From the NCBI GenBank assembly GCA_039028695.1, contig JBCCHN010000076.1:1-24420 (forward strand): 24,420 nucleotides of DNA. Direction: 5' to 3'. The notes beneath the pieces were generated by a model. The model searched no databases, was not told where the DNA came from, and worked only from the letters and a program-made list of their open reading frames with translations. The stretch comes from JANQKX01 sp039028695. Its GTDB lineage: Bacteria > Pseudomonadota > Alphaproteobacteria > Kiloniellales > Kiloniellaceae. This document shows positions 15,126 to 22,657 of the stretch, piece after piece (the first letter of the stretch is position 1; the number at the start of each line of letters is the position of its first letter). Both the position numbers and the translations under genes were made by a program.

Positions 15126-16220
15126 CTATAGGAAAGGTGGAGACTGCAACAGGCCCCCTTCGTTCCACAGAGCATTGGGCCCCCTCTCGAGCGAATAGGG
15201 AGAAGTCGCGCCGAAGTTCCGCGCGAACATCTCGCCGTAGTTTCCCACCGCTTGAATAGCGCGGCGTGCCCATTGGGAGTCTAAGCCGATCGACGTACCT
15301 AAATCGCCCTCAAGGCCGACTAAACGGCGGATACGCGGATCCTGCGGTTCCGGAGCCCCTTCAGCCAAATCAGCCTGGGAGAGCCCCAATTCCTCGGCCT
15401 GTATAACGGCAAAGAGACCCCACCGGACGATGTCATACCACTGTTGATCGCCAGGCGGCACCAAGGGGGTCCACTGATCCCGACTAAAACTCTCGGGCAG
15501 AATCTCCCAAGCCTGAGCGTCTTCCGGCAGATCGGATAACATTTCGAGCAGGCGAAGGCGTTGGGCGGCAAGCGCCGCACAGGTCTCGATCCTCGCTTCG
15601 ATGGTCCCTTCCCCCAAAATCGCCAAATCAAATTCAATGCCATTCCTGCTTGCATAGCGCCGCAAAGGCGCAAGCTCATCTTCAGAACGCCCGCAAATCT
15701 TTTGACCGTCGAGTTGGAGGGCGTTGCCGACTTGCCACTCGCGCCCCGTCGCCAGGGCGATACCGTCGACCAATGCCAAGGCGGTGGAGCGGGCTCTTGC
15801 CCCTTGCCCGCTTTGTTGGCTTAGGAAGTTGGGGGCAAGTGCAATCATATCAAGCTCACCAACCAGTAAGGCGGCTTCTGATTCTTTTTCCGATGCGGGG
15901 ATGAAGATAACTGCGTCAGGATCACCCAAGGCGGATGCCGCGACCAGGCGGCAGAGATCCGGCTCCATGCCCCGCCAAGTGCCGCCTTCTTCCTGGCGGG
16001 CTAACGCGGGGCGATCCCCGTGGAGGCCGCACCTTAGGTGGCCTCTTTCGCGAATCGTATCCAAAAGGGACAGCTCTTGCGCCAGCGCATCTTTACCCGG
16101 CAGACCAGTACCAGCTAAGAAACCCACAATGCCGACGGCAAGCACCGCCCTTCCGAGAGCTTTTCGGAAGCTTAAATGCCAGGCGTCTAGAGCGCGGGAC
16201 AAGGTCCCGAACCGCGCCAA
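15126..16220 (-). CDS. Diverged amino-acid-type ABC substrate-binding protein, probably non-canonical ligand
   Basis: Periplasmic binding protein homologue of 364 aa, clearly a diverged relative of AapJ encoded in the same cluster. Both share the C-terminal SLERGxNA...GGL pattern and EGDLGTSIGLD. The N-terminus has a positively charged stretch and a hydrophobic core (AVLAVGIVGFLAG), so it is exported. The residues expected to bind an amino acid are lost: Leu128 stands where AapJ has Arg101 (alpha-carboxylate contact in this family), and a Gln stands where AapJ has Asp194 (alpha-amino contact). The start seems to be a TTG at 16220, directly after the aapP TGA, with no clear Shine-Dalgarno; a GTG further in has GGAAGGG but would shorten the signal peptide. 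It may bind another ligand or act as a modulator. Confidence 0.82.
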   Translation of the reverse strand: MARFGTLSRALDAWHLSFRKALGRAVLAVGIVGFLAGTGLPGKDALAQELSLLDTIRERGHLRCGLHGDRPALARQEEGGTWRGMEPDLCRLVAASALGDPDAVIFIPASEKESEAALLVGELDMIALAPNFLSQQSGQGARARSTALALVDGIALATGREWQVGNALQLDGQKICGRSEDELAPLRRYASRNGIEFDLAILGEGTIEARIETCAALAAQRLRLLEMLSDLPEDAQAWEILPESFSRDQWTPLVPPGDQQWYDIVRWGLFAVIQAEELGLSQADLAEGAPEPQDPRIRRLVGLEGDLGTSIGLDSQWARRAIQAVGNYGEMFARNFGATSPYSLERGPNALWNEGGLLQSPPFL

Positions 16221-16994
16221 TCAGTGGGCTAGGATCTGGCTCAAGAACAGCTTGGTGCGGTCGGACTGAGGATTGTTGAAGAATTCTTCCGGCTCGTTTT
16301 CCTCAATGATCTCACCGCCATCCATGAAGATGACCCGGTTCGCCACTTTCCGGGCAAAGCCCATTTCGTGCGTGACGCAGAGCATGGTCATGCCGGTCTC
16401 GGCCAAGCTGACCATTACGTCCAGCACCTCGGCAATCATCTCCGGGTCGAGAGCCGACGTGGGCTCATCAAAGAGCATGATGCGCGGGTTCATGCACAAA
16501 GAGCGGGCGATCGCCACGCGTTGCTGCTGGCCGCCAGAAAGCTGCCCGGGGAACTTGCCGGCCTGGTCCGGGATCTTGACCTTCTCCAGGTAGTTCATGG
16601 CGATTTCCTCAGCCTCGGCCTTGGGCATACGGCGGACCCAGATGGGCGCCAAGGTGCAGTTTTCTAAAACGGTCAGATGAGGGAAAAGATTGAAGTGCTG
16701 AAAAACCATACCCACCTCGCGGCGGATTTCGGCGATGTTCTTCAAGTCGTTGGTAAGCTCGATATCATCGACGATGATGTCACCCTTTTGATGCTCCTCA
16801 AGCCGATTGATGCAGCGGATCAAGGTGGATTTGCCCGAGCCCGAGGGACCGCAAATGACGATTCGTTCGCCCCTTTGAACCGTCAGGTTCACGTTCTTCA
16901 GGACATGAAACTCACCATACCATTTGTGCATATTTCGGATTTGGATGGCGACCTCGTCCAGGATTTGCATCTGGGTGGCATGTGCTTCGCTCAT
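16221..16994 (-). CDS. aapP: General L-amino acid ABC transporter, ATP-binding protein
   Basis: ATPase of 257 aa energising the AapQM permease. Motifs: Walker A GPSGSGKST, Q-loop QHFNLFPH, signature LSGGQQQR, Walker B IMLFDEP, switch His in VTHE. All are intact. The start is the ATG at 16994 (MSEAHATQ) after a GAGAGG-rich stretch. The open frame runs further up to 17180, but that part overlaps the aapM gene and has no homology. The first third after the start (IRNMHKWYGEFHVLKNVNL) is typical for amino-acid transporters. The diverged binding protein follows with no gap. Confidence 0.95.
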   Translation of the reverse strand: MSEAHATQMQILDEVAIQIRNMHKWYGEFHVLKNVNLTVQRGERIVICGPSGSGKSTLIRCINRLEEHQKGDIIVDDIELTNDLKNIAEIRREVGMVFQHFNLFPHLTVLENCTLAPIWVRRMPKAEAEEIAMNYLEKVKIPDQAGKFPGQLSGGQQQRVAIARSLCMNPRIMLFDEPTSALDPEMIAEVLDVMVSLAETGMTMLCVTHEMGFARKVANRVIFMDGGEIIEENEPEEFFNNPQSDRTKLFLSQILAH

Positions 16995-17056
16995 CTCTCT
17001 TGCCTCTCTATAATAGCTTTTGCTTTTCGCAACTCTGTCGCTTGGCCCATTCAGAG

Positions 17057-18175
17057 CTAACGTTTGTGTCCGGTATGTAGCTTGTTCTCCAAGTACAAGG
17101 AGTAGCGGGACATGCCAAAGCAACAGATGAAGAATAGAATTGCGATGAAGATATAGACCTCCGCCGCAAGGCCTTGCCATTTGGAATCCGCCAAGGCCGC
17201 CTTGCCGATGCCCAAGGGATCCAAGAGCCCGATGATGATCACCAGGGTGGAGTCCTTAAAGAGGCCGATAAAGCTGTTGACGATACCGGGAATGGAAATC
17301 TTCAAGGCCTGGGGCAGAATGATCAATCGCATGGATTTCCAATAGGTCAGCCCCAAGGCGTCGGCCGCCTCGGTCTGGCCTTTGGGAATGGCCTGCAAGC
17401 CACCCCGAACCACCTCGGCCAAATAAGCCGCGGAAAAGAGGACCACCATGATCAAGACCCGAAGGAGCAGATCGAATGTGGTGCCCGGGGGAAGGAAGTA
17501 GTTCAACATGGTCGAGGCGACAAACAGGAGCGTGATCAGGGGAACGCCCCGAATGAATTCGATGAAGATCACGCAGACCATGCGTACCGTGGGCATATCC
17601 GAACGTCGGCCCAGAGCCAACACAATCCCGATGGGCAGGGACACCGCAATACCGGTGACACCGATGACCATGGTCAACATGAAGCCGCCGAACTTGGAAG
17701 TCTCGACCGGCTCCAGGCCTAGACCGCCGACCAAAAGGAAATAGGCGATAAAGGGGTAAGCGCAGGCATAGAGTAGGCCAAATTTGCGGCCCGGCACTTT
17801 GTCGAAGAGAATGGGGACCAATGCCAGCACCAGACCGATACCGGCAAGATCGACCCGCCAGCGCAATTCTACCGGATAAAATCCGTACATGAACTGGCCG
17901 AAGCGGGCATCGATAAAGGCCCAGCAGGCCCCGGTCGCCACTTCCCGGCATTCATTGCGCGAGCCACCTTCAAAGGCCGCGTCAAAAAAGGCCCAATTCG
18001 CTAAGGCCGGTATAATCTCCCACAACAGCCAAATCGACAGGAGGGTCAGGAGAATATTCGGAATAGACGAAAAGAGGTTGTTTTTCAGCCAGGCAATCGG
18101 CCCTACCGACATGGAAGGCGGCGGCAGGTCGGGATGGGTCCCTGGTTCGTATTCTTGTTGGGTAGTGTCAGTCAT
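17057..18175 (-). CDS. aapM: General L-amino acid ABC transporter, permease AapM
   Basis: Inner-membrane permease of 372 aa, longer than the usual ~220 aa amino-acid permeases, as known for AapM. The N-terminal part has extra membrane segments (PNILLTLLSIWLLW and the VDLAGIGLVLALVPILF region). The C-terminal half is the transport domain with the EAA loop EAADALGLTYWKSMRLIILP, which contacts the ATPase. The ATG at 18175 has GAGGAGG 7 bases before it and a 12-base gap after aapQ. It pairs with AapQ to form the channel. Confidence 0.94.
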   Translation of the reverse strand: MTDTTQQEYEPGTHPDLPPPSMSVGPIAWLKNNLFSSIPNILLTLLSIWLLWEIIPALANWAFFDAAFEGGSRNECREVATGACWAFIDARFGQFMYGFYPVELRWRVDLAGIGLVLALVPILFDKVPGRKFGLLYACAYPFIAYFLLVGGLGLEPVETSKFGGFMLTMVIGVTGIAVSLPIGIVLALGRRSDMPTVRMVCVIFIEFIRGVPLITLLFVASTMLNYFLPPGTTFDLLLRVLIMVVLFSAAYLAEVVRGGLQAIPKGQTEAADALGLTYWKSMRLIILPQALKISIPGIVNSFIGLFKDSTLVIIIGLLDPLGIGKAALADSKWQGLAAEVYIFIAILFFICCFGMSRYSLYLENKLHTGHKR

Positions 18176-18187
18176 CGTGCCGCCTCC

Positions 18188-19387
18188 TCATCGCTCAACC
18201 AAGGCGATGTGCCGGTTGTACCAATTCATGAACAAGGAGATCGATATTGAGAAGGTGAGATAGATCGCCATCACAATGAGGATGCATTCCATCTCCTTAC
18301 CGGTCTGGTTCAAGGTGATGCCACCAATCGTTGCCACAATGTCCATGTAGCCGATGGCAATGGCCAGGGACGAGTTTTTGGTCAGGTTCAGATACTGACT
18401 GGTCAGGGGCGGAATAATGACCCGCAGGGCTTGGGGAATGACCACAAGCCGAAGGGTCCAACTAGATTTTAGGCCGAGCGCGTTAGATGCCTCGGTCTGT
18501 CCATGACTCACCGCCTGTATGCCGGCGCGCACGATTTCCGCGATAAAGGCCGCGGTATAGAGGCTGAGCGCGAGCCAAAGGGCAGTAAACTCTGGTTTTA
18601 GAACCGCACCGCCTTTGAAGTTAAAGCCCTTGAGCTCAGGAATTTCCCATGTCACGGGAAAACCCATGACGGCAAATGCCAACAGCGGCAGACCAATGAT
18701 TGCGGCCAGCGAAATGGTGAAAACAGGATAGATTTTGCCGGTCGCATCCTGGGTCTTTTTGGCCCACTTGCGAAAGACAATGGCAAAAACCACCGCCACT
18801 AGGAAGGCAACCCCGGCAAGCCAAGCACCGTCTCCAAACACCGGACTTGGCACGTACAGCCCCCGGTTCGACAAATAGGCGATGCCTAGAATGTCGTTTT
18901 CAGCTGCCTGTCTAGGAACAGGTAAAGAAGTGACGATAATGCCGTGCCACAAGAGGATCTGGACCAAAACCGGCACGTTGCGGGTGAATTCCACATAACA
19001 ATAAACAATGCGACTGATCAGCCAATTATTCGACAGCCGCAGCACGCCGAAAAGGAAACCCAATACAGTGGCGAGAATAATGCCACAGACGGCAATCACG
19101 CCGGTGTTGATAATGCCCACCAATCCAGCACGAAAGTGAGAGCTGCGGGAGCTATACTCAATAAAGGCCTGATTGATGTCGTAAGACGACGGAGCCCGCA
19201 AAAACTCAAAGCCAAAGGTTTTGCCGAGGGCAGCTAAGTTTTCAACGGCATTATTAACAATAAAAGCGACAAACGCGAACAGCCCTGCAATCACCAAGAT
19301 CTGCATTACCACCCCGCGGTAACGCTTATCCCGCCAGATCCTTAGGATCGGGTTGCCCTGTTCCATATGGGTTTCGGCTACGGCCAT
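18188..19387 (-). CDS. aapQ: General L-amino acid ABC transporter, permease AapQ
   Basis: Inner-membrane permease of 399 aa. The EAA loop is EASNALGLKSSWTLRLVVIP in the C-terminal half, preceded by LSLYTAAFIAEIVRAGIQAV. The N-terminal part has a first membrane segment (VVMQILVIAGLFAFVAFIV) and the long insert typical of AapQ. The ATG at 19387 is preceded by GGGGGTAAGTC, a possible Shine-Dalgarno. A 165-base spacer with a stem-loop separates it from aapJ; aapM follows after 12 bases. Confidence 0.94.
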   Translation of the reverse strand: MAVAETHMEQGNPILRIWRDKRYRGVVMQILVIAGLFAFVAFIVNNAVENLAALGKTFGFEFLRAPSSYDINQAFIEYSSRSSHFRAGLVGIINTGVIAVCGIILATVLGFLFGVLRLSNNWLISRIVYCYVEFTRNVPVLVQILLWHGIIVTSLPVPRQAAENDILGIAYLSNRGLYVPSPVFGDGAWLAGVAFLVAVVFAIVFRKWAKKTQDATGKIYPVFTISLAAIIGLPLLAFAVMGFPVTWEIPELKGFNFKGGAVLKPEFTALWLALSLYTAAFIAEIVRAGIQAVSHGQTEASNALGLKSSWTLRLVVIPQALRVIIPPLTSQYLNLTKNSSLAIAIGYMDIVATIGGITLNQTGKEMECILIVMAIYLTFSISISLFMNWYNRHIALVER

Positions 19388-19489
19388 GACTTACCCCCGT
19401 TCGCCTTGCCGCCGCCCGGTCCGGGTCGCGGCTAAGAGCGATTCTCTCTTACTTGGCAAGACCTTACGACAGTTGTTCTAAAGCAAGGC

Positions 19490-19521
19490 GGCACCGGAGA
19501 GCTTTTCGTCCCGCCGGTGCC
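19490..19521 (-). terminator. Stem-loop between aapJ and aapQ (processing/attenuation type)
   Basis: GGCACCGG (19490-19497) and CCGGTGCC (19514-19521) form an 8-bp perfect stem with a 16-base loop, 32 bases past the aapJ stop. No T-run follows, so full termination is unlikely. Such elements between a binding protein gene and its permease genes are known to stabilise the upstream mRNA or thin out downstream transcription, giving excess binding protein. Confidence 0.55.
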
Positions 19522-19552
19522 AAACCTCGATTATTGTCGTCTTTTTTAGGAC

Positions 19553-20572
19553 TTAGCGCATCGGCGGAGCGTAGATAAGACCGCCGTTGGTATACTGGGC
19601 GTTCAGCCCCCGCTCTAGTCCGATCGGTGTGGAGCTTCCGATATAAGCCTCGAAGACCTCACCATAGTTGCCGACCTGCTTGATCGCGTTGTAGGCCCAC
19701 TTGGGGTCCAGGCCAATCATCGAGCCCAGATCGCCCTCGGTGCCGAGCATCCGGTTTACTTCCGGATTGTCGCTACCAGCAGCCATGTCGTCCACATTGG
19801 CCGATGTCACACCATACTCTTCCGCGTTGATCATCGCGTTCAGGGTCCAACGAACCACATCGGCCCATTGATCATCGCCCTGACGGACGAGCGGACCCAA
19901 GGGCTCCTTGGAGATAATCTCGGGCAAGATCACGTGGTCGTCGGGATTGGGGAACACCGCACGGGTAGCCGCCAAACCAGATGCATCCGTCGTGTAAACG
20001 TCGCAACGACCGGCTTCGTAATTGGTCTTGGCTTCTTCGTTGGTTTCGATTGGAACCGGCTCATAAGAGATATTATTGATCCGGAAGAAGTCGGCCAAAT
20101 TCAACTCGGTCGTGGTGCCGGTCTGAATGCAAACCGACGCGCCATCAAGCTCTGTCGCGCTGGTGACACCTAAGGCCTTGGGCACCATGAAGCCCTGACC
20201 GTCATAATAGTTCACGCCAATAAAAGTGAGCTGCAGATCCGTATCCCGGCTGAATGTCCAGGTGGTGTTACGGGCCAGCATGTCTACTTCGCCAGAGCGC
20301 AGCGCGGTGAAACGGGTCTTGCCGGTTGTCGGAGTGTATTTGACCTTTGAGGAATCGCCGAAAATAGCGGCGGCAACAGCCTGGCACACGGCCGGGTCGA
20401 AACCCTGCCAGTTGCCGGCATCATCCGTAAAGGCGAACCCGGGAACGCCCGTGGACACACCGCATTGAACGAAACCTTTTGCCTTGACATCGTCCAGCGT
20501 ACCGGCCGACGCAGATCCAACACCCACAGCCGTCACGGCGGCGGCGGCAAGAAGAACCTTAAGACTCTTCAT
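19553..20572 (-). CDS. aapJ: General L-amino acid ABC transporter, substrate-binding protein
   Basis: Periplasmic binding protein of 339 aa. The signal peptide is about residues 1-23 (charged KSLK, hydrophobic Ala-rich core, cleavage after ASA). The amino-acid-binding segments LARNTTWTFSRD (Arg101 binds the alpha-carboxylate) and RCDVYTTDAS (Asp194 binds the alpha-amino group) are intact; these roles come from family knowledge. AapJ delivers a broad range of L-amino acids to AapQMP. The ATG at 20572 has GGGAAGG 8 bases upstream. First gene of the aap operon; a long AT-rich divergent region lies before it. Confidence 0.95.
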   Translation of the reverse strand: MKSLKVLLAAAAVTAVGVGSASAGTLDDVKAKGFVQCGVSTGVPGFAFTDDAGNWQGFDPAVCQAVAAAIFGDSSKVKYTPTTGKTRFTALRSGEVDMLARNTTWTFSRDTDLQLTFIGVNYYDGQGFMVPKALGVTSATELDGASVCIQTGTTTELNLADFFRINNISYEPVPIETNEEAKTNYEAGRCDVYTTDASGLAATRAVFPNPDDHVILPEIISKEPLGPLVRQGDDQWADVVRWTLNAMINAEEYGVTSANVDDMAAGSDNPEVNRMLGTEGDLGSMIGLDPKWAYNAIKQVGNYGEVFEAYIGSSTPIGLERGLNAQYTNGGLIYAPPMR

Positions 20573-20594
20573 CTGAATTACCTTCCCTGCATTA

Positions 20595-20612
20595 ATTCGT
20601 TATGTATTCGTT
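20595..20612. promoter_or_regulatory. Direct repeat ATTCGTT x2, 11-bp period, upstream of aapJ
   Basis: ATTCGTT at 20595-20601 and again at 20606-20612, one helical turn apart, 23-40 bases before the aapJ ATG on the aapJ side. The spacing suits a regulator bound to one DNA face. No known operator matches. Confidence 0.3.
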
Positions 20613-20847
20613 GAGTTGAAACGCAAAAACCTGAATTGGCAGTCACCGATTTTTGGATCGCACCATTTCATGTCTAGCCCTTCTGGGAGTGAAACATGGA
20701 ACAGCTTTCACAGAAAGGCAACAGGTCATGTCATTTTTTCGTCGCCTTGGCGCCGATTCACTTTAGAAAGGCCCTACAAAATACTGTGGTTAAATATTTT
20801 TTCCTTTCAATAGACGGTCGGGCTACATTTGTTTAGACCTTGCAAGG

Positions 20848-20894
20848 GTGGCGAATTGGTTAACAATCCGAGCGGATGAAGAGGCTACGCTTAA
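20848..20894 (+). promoter_or_regulatory. Possible structured leader upstream of metC
   Basis: GTGGC (20848-20852) can pair with GCTAC (20884-20888), enclosing an inner hairpin ATCC-GAGC-GGAT (20866-20877), followed by GCTTAA. The edges (GTGGCGAATTGG and GGCTACGCTTAA) loosely recall SAM-II riboswitch conserved segments (GTGGYGATTTG and GCCRCGTTAAA), which do precede methionine genes in alphaproteobacteria. The match has extra bases in the loop and I saw no clear pseudoknot partner, so this is only a candidate. Confidence 0.22.
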
Positions 20895-20963
20895 CTTGTG
20901 TTTCAGAAATAGGAGGACTATCCCAATAACCCACATCAATTGGTATTTCGGTTTACTTTAGCC

Positions 20964-22169
20964 ATGACAAAGCAAAAAAAAACGAGAGCAATGGCGCCTA
21001 AGGCGGAAACCCTTCTCGCTCATCTGGGGCGGGATCCCTCCGCCCAACACGGCGCGGTCAATCCGCCGGTTTATCATGCCTCCACCATACTCTATGAGAC
21101 CGTCGACTCCCTTTTAAATGACACCAAACCTCTTCGGCAGGGCGCAACCCAGTATGGCCGGGCCGGCACACCGACCACCTTTGCCTTGGAATCGGCGGTG
21201 GCCGAGCTAGAGGGCGGCTTTGGCGCCATGGCCATGCCATCGGGGCTGGCCGCCATCTCGGGGGCTCTTTTGAGTATATTGAAGACGGGCGATCATCTTT
21301 TGATGGCCGATACGGTTTATTACCCCACACGCGCCCTTTGTAAGGATATTCTCACCGGCTATGGCGTTCAGGTCGACTATTTCGATCCCTTGGTGGGGGG
21401 CGATGTCCATCATTTGATACGGGACAACACCCGGGCCATATTTGTGGAAAGCCCAGGATCCTTAACCTTCGAAGTGCAGGATATACCGGCAATTGCCCAG
21501 GTCGCCCAACAGTCCGGTGTCCTCGTCATGGCGGATAACACCTGGGCCAGCCCCCTTTACTGCAACCCCCTCGCGCTCGGTGCCGACCTGGTTGTTCATG
21601 CCGGGACCAAATACATCGTCGGCCACTCAGACGCCATGCTGGGCCTTATCGTCGCCAAGACCGAGGCGCTTTATACTGCCGTGCGCCTGCGCACTCAGCG
21701 CATGGGCTATACGACTGGGCCGGACGATCTTTACCTCGGCTTGCGAGGTCTGCGCACCCTCTCGGTCCGTCTTGAGCGTCACTTCCAATCAGCCCTCACT
21801 CTTGCCTCTTGGTTGCAGGAGCAAGATGCAGTGTCGCGAGTTCTCTATCCCGCCCTGCCCGACGATCCCGGCCATGCCCTCTGGCAGCGCGACTTTTCCG
21901 GGGCCTCGGGACTTTTGGGCCTCGTTCTGAAACCGGCATCGAAACAAGCCGTCGCCGCCTTTCTGGAGGATCTCGAGCTATTCGCCATGGGGTATAGCTG
22001 GGGTGGCTATGAAAGCCTTCTAATCCCGACCTTTCCGGAAACCTGCCGCAGCGCCACTACATGGGCCCCCGAAGGTCCCTGCTTGCGCATGCATGTTGGG
22101 CTGGAAGATCCCTCGGATTTAAGGGATGATTTGACGGCGGGCTTTGCAAGGCTCCGCAAAACAAGCTGA
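20964..22169 (+). CDS. metC: Cystathionine beta-lyase
   Basis: PLP enzyme of about 401 aa (Cys/Met metabolism family) that cleaves cystathionine to homocysteine, pyruvate and ammonia. The PLP lysine is in HAGTKYIVGHSD, with the TQYGRAGTPTTFALE substrate motif, the ESPGSLTFEVQD segment, ADNTWASP, and a C-terminal GYSWGGYESLLIP that is characteristic of MetC. The start is the ATG at 20964; the frame is open up to a TTG at 20940, and an ATG at 20991 (MAPKAETL) is an alternative. None has a good Shine-Dalgarno, while an AGGAGG lies 53 bases upstream of 20964. Single gene, divergent from aapJ. Confidence 0.93.
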   Translation: MTKQKKTRAMAPKAETLLAHLGRDPSAQHGAVNPPVYHASTILYETVDSLLNDTKPLRQGATQYGRAGTPTTFALESAVAELEGGFGAMAMPSGLAAISGALLSILKTGDHLLMADTVYYPTRALCKDILTGYGVQVDYFDPLVGGDVHHLIRDNTRAIFVESPGSLTFEVQDIPAIAQVAQQSGVLVMADNTWASPLYCNPLALGADLVVHAGTKYIVGHSDAMLGLIVAKTEALYTAVRLRTQRMGYTTGPDDLYLGLRGLRTLSVRLERHFQSALTLASWLQEQDAVSRVLYPALPDDPGHALWQRDFSGASGLLGLVLKPASKQAVAAFLEDLELFAMGYSWGGYESLLIPTFPETCRSATTWAPEGPCLRMHVGLEDPSDLRDDLTAGFARLRKTS

Positions 22170-22255
22170 GGTCTGAGCAGGTTCTTAAGGATCCGTGGCA
22201 CCACAATCGATCACCGCAAGGTTCGGAATGGTCCGCAACAAAGGCAGTCACATTC

Positions 22256-22657
22256 ATGCAACTCCCCGACCCCCTCTCCGGTGCCTTGAAATTCAACGAT
22301 CAGGGCCTGATTCCGGCCATCGCCCAACAACACGATAGCGGCGAGGTCTTGATGATGGCTTGGATGAACGCGGCCGCCATCGGAGAGACATTGGAGACAG
22401 GGCAAGTGTGTTACTGGTCTCGGTCTCGGCAGGCCATGTGGCGCAAAGGGGAGCAGTCGGGCCAGCGCCAGAGGCTTATTGAAATGCGTCTGGACTGTGA
22501 CGGAGATACCTTGCTGCTGCTGGTCGACCAACTTGGTGTTGCTTGCCACACCGGGCGTCGTTCCTGTTTTTATCTGGAAACGGATGCATCCGGGACACTT
22601 GAAGAAAAGCTCCCTGTCCTGGTACGGCCGGAGGACCTCTATGGCGGCAAGGGTTAG
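22256..22657 (+). CDS. hisI: Phosphoribosyl-AMP cyclohydrolase
   Basis: Third enzyme of histidine synthesis, 133 aa: it opens the adenine ring of phosphoribosyl-AMP. Motifs: EVLMMAWMN near the N-terminus, YWSRSRQAMWRKGEQSG in the middle, metal-binding DCDGD, and the zinc cysteines in VACHTGRRSCFY. All are intact, and the length is normal for a stand-alone HisI without HisE. There is no good Shine-Dalgarno before the ATG. It follows metC by 86 bases and overlaps the modA start by 17 bases. No other his gene is in the window. Confidence 0.94.
   Translation: MQLPDPLSGALKFNDQGLIPAIAQQHDSGEVLMMAWMNAAAIGETLETGQVCYWSRSRQAMWRKGEQSGQRQRLIEMRLDCDGDTLLLLVDQLGVACHTGRRSCFYLETDASGTLEEKLPVLVRPEDLYGGKG

Larger units (their letters stand above)
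20573..20963. other. AT-rich divergent intergenic region between aapJ and metC
   Basis: 391 bases with no convincing gene. Near aapJ there is a 7-bp direct repeat. Nearer metC there is a GC stem with an inner hairpin and an orphan AGGAGG (20911-20916) that is 53 bases before the metC ATG. An open frame at 20616-20813 (65 aa) has no family resemblance. Promoters for both flanking genes must lie here, but I could not fix -35/-10 pairs with confidence. Confidence 0.7.

Noticed and set aside
20616..20813. 65-aa open frame in the aapJ-metC spacer
   Set aside because: No Shine-Dalgarno, no family resemblance, and composition like the surrounding AT-rich non-coding DNA.
20876..20929. 17-codon mini-ORF (MKRLRLTCVSEIGGLSQ) before metC, possible leader peptide
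   Set aside because: Weak ribosome site, no run of Met or Cys codons, and it overlaps the possible hairpin; too little to call.
22479..22640. N-terminal extension of modA through hisI
   Set aside because: Overlaps real hisI coding sequence; modA's signal peptide and GGAGG point to the ATG at 22641.
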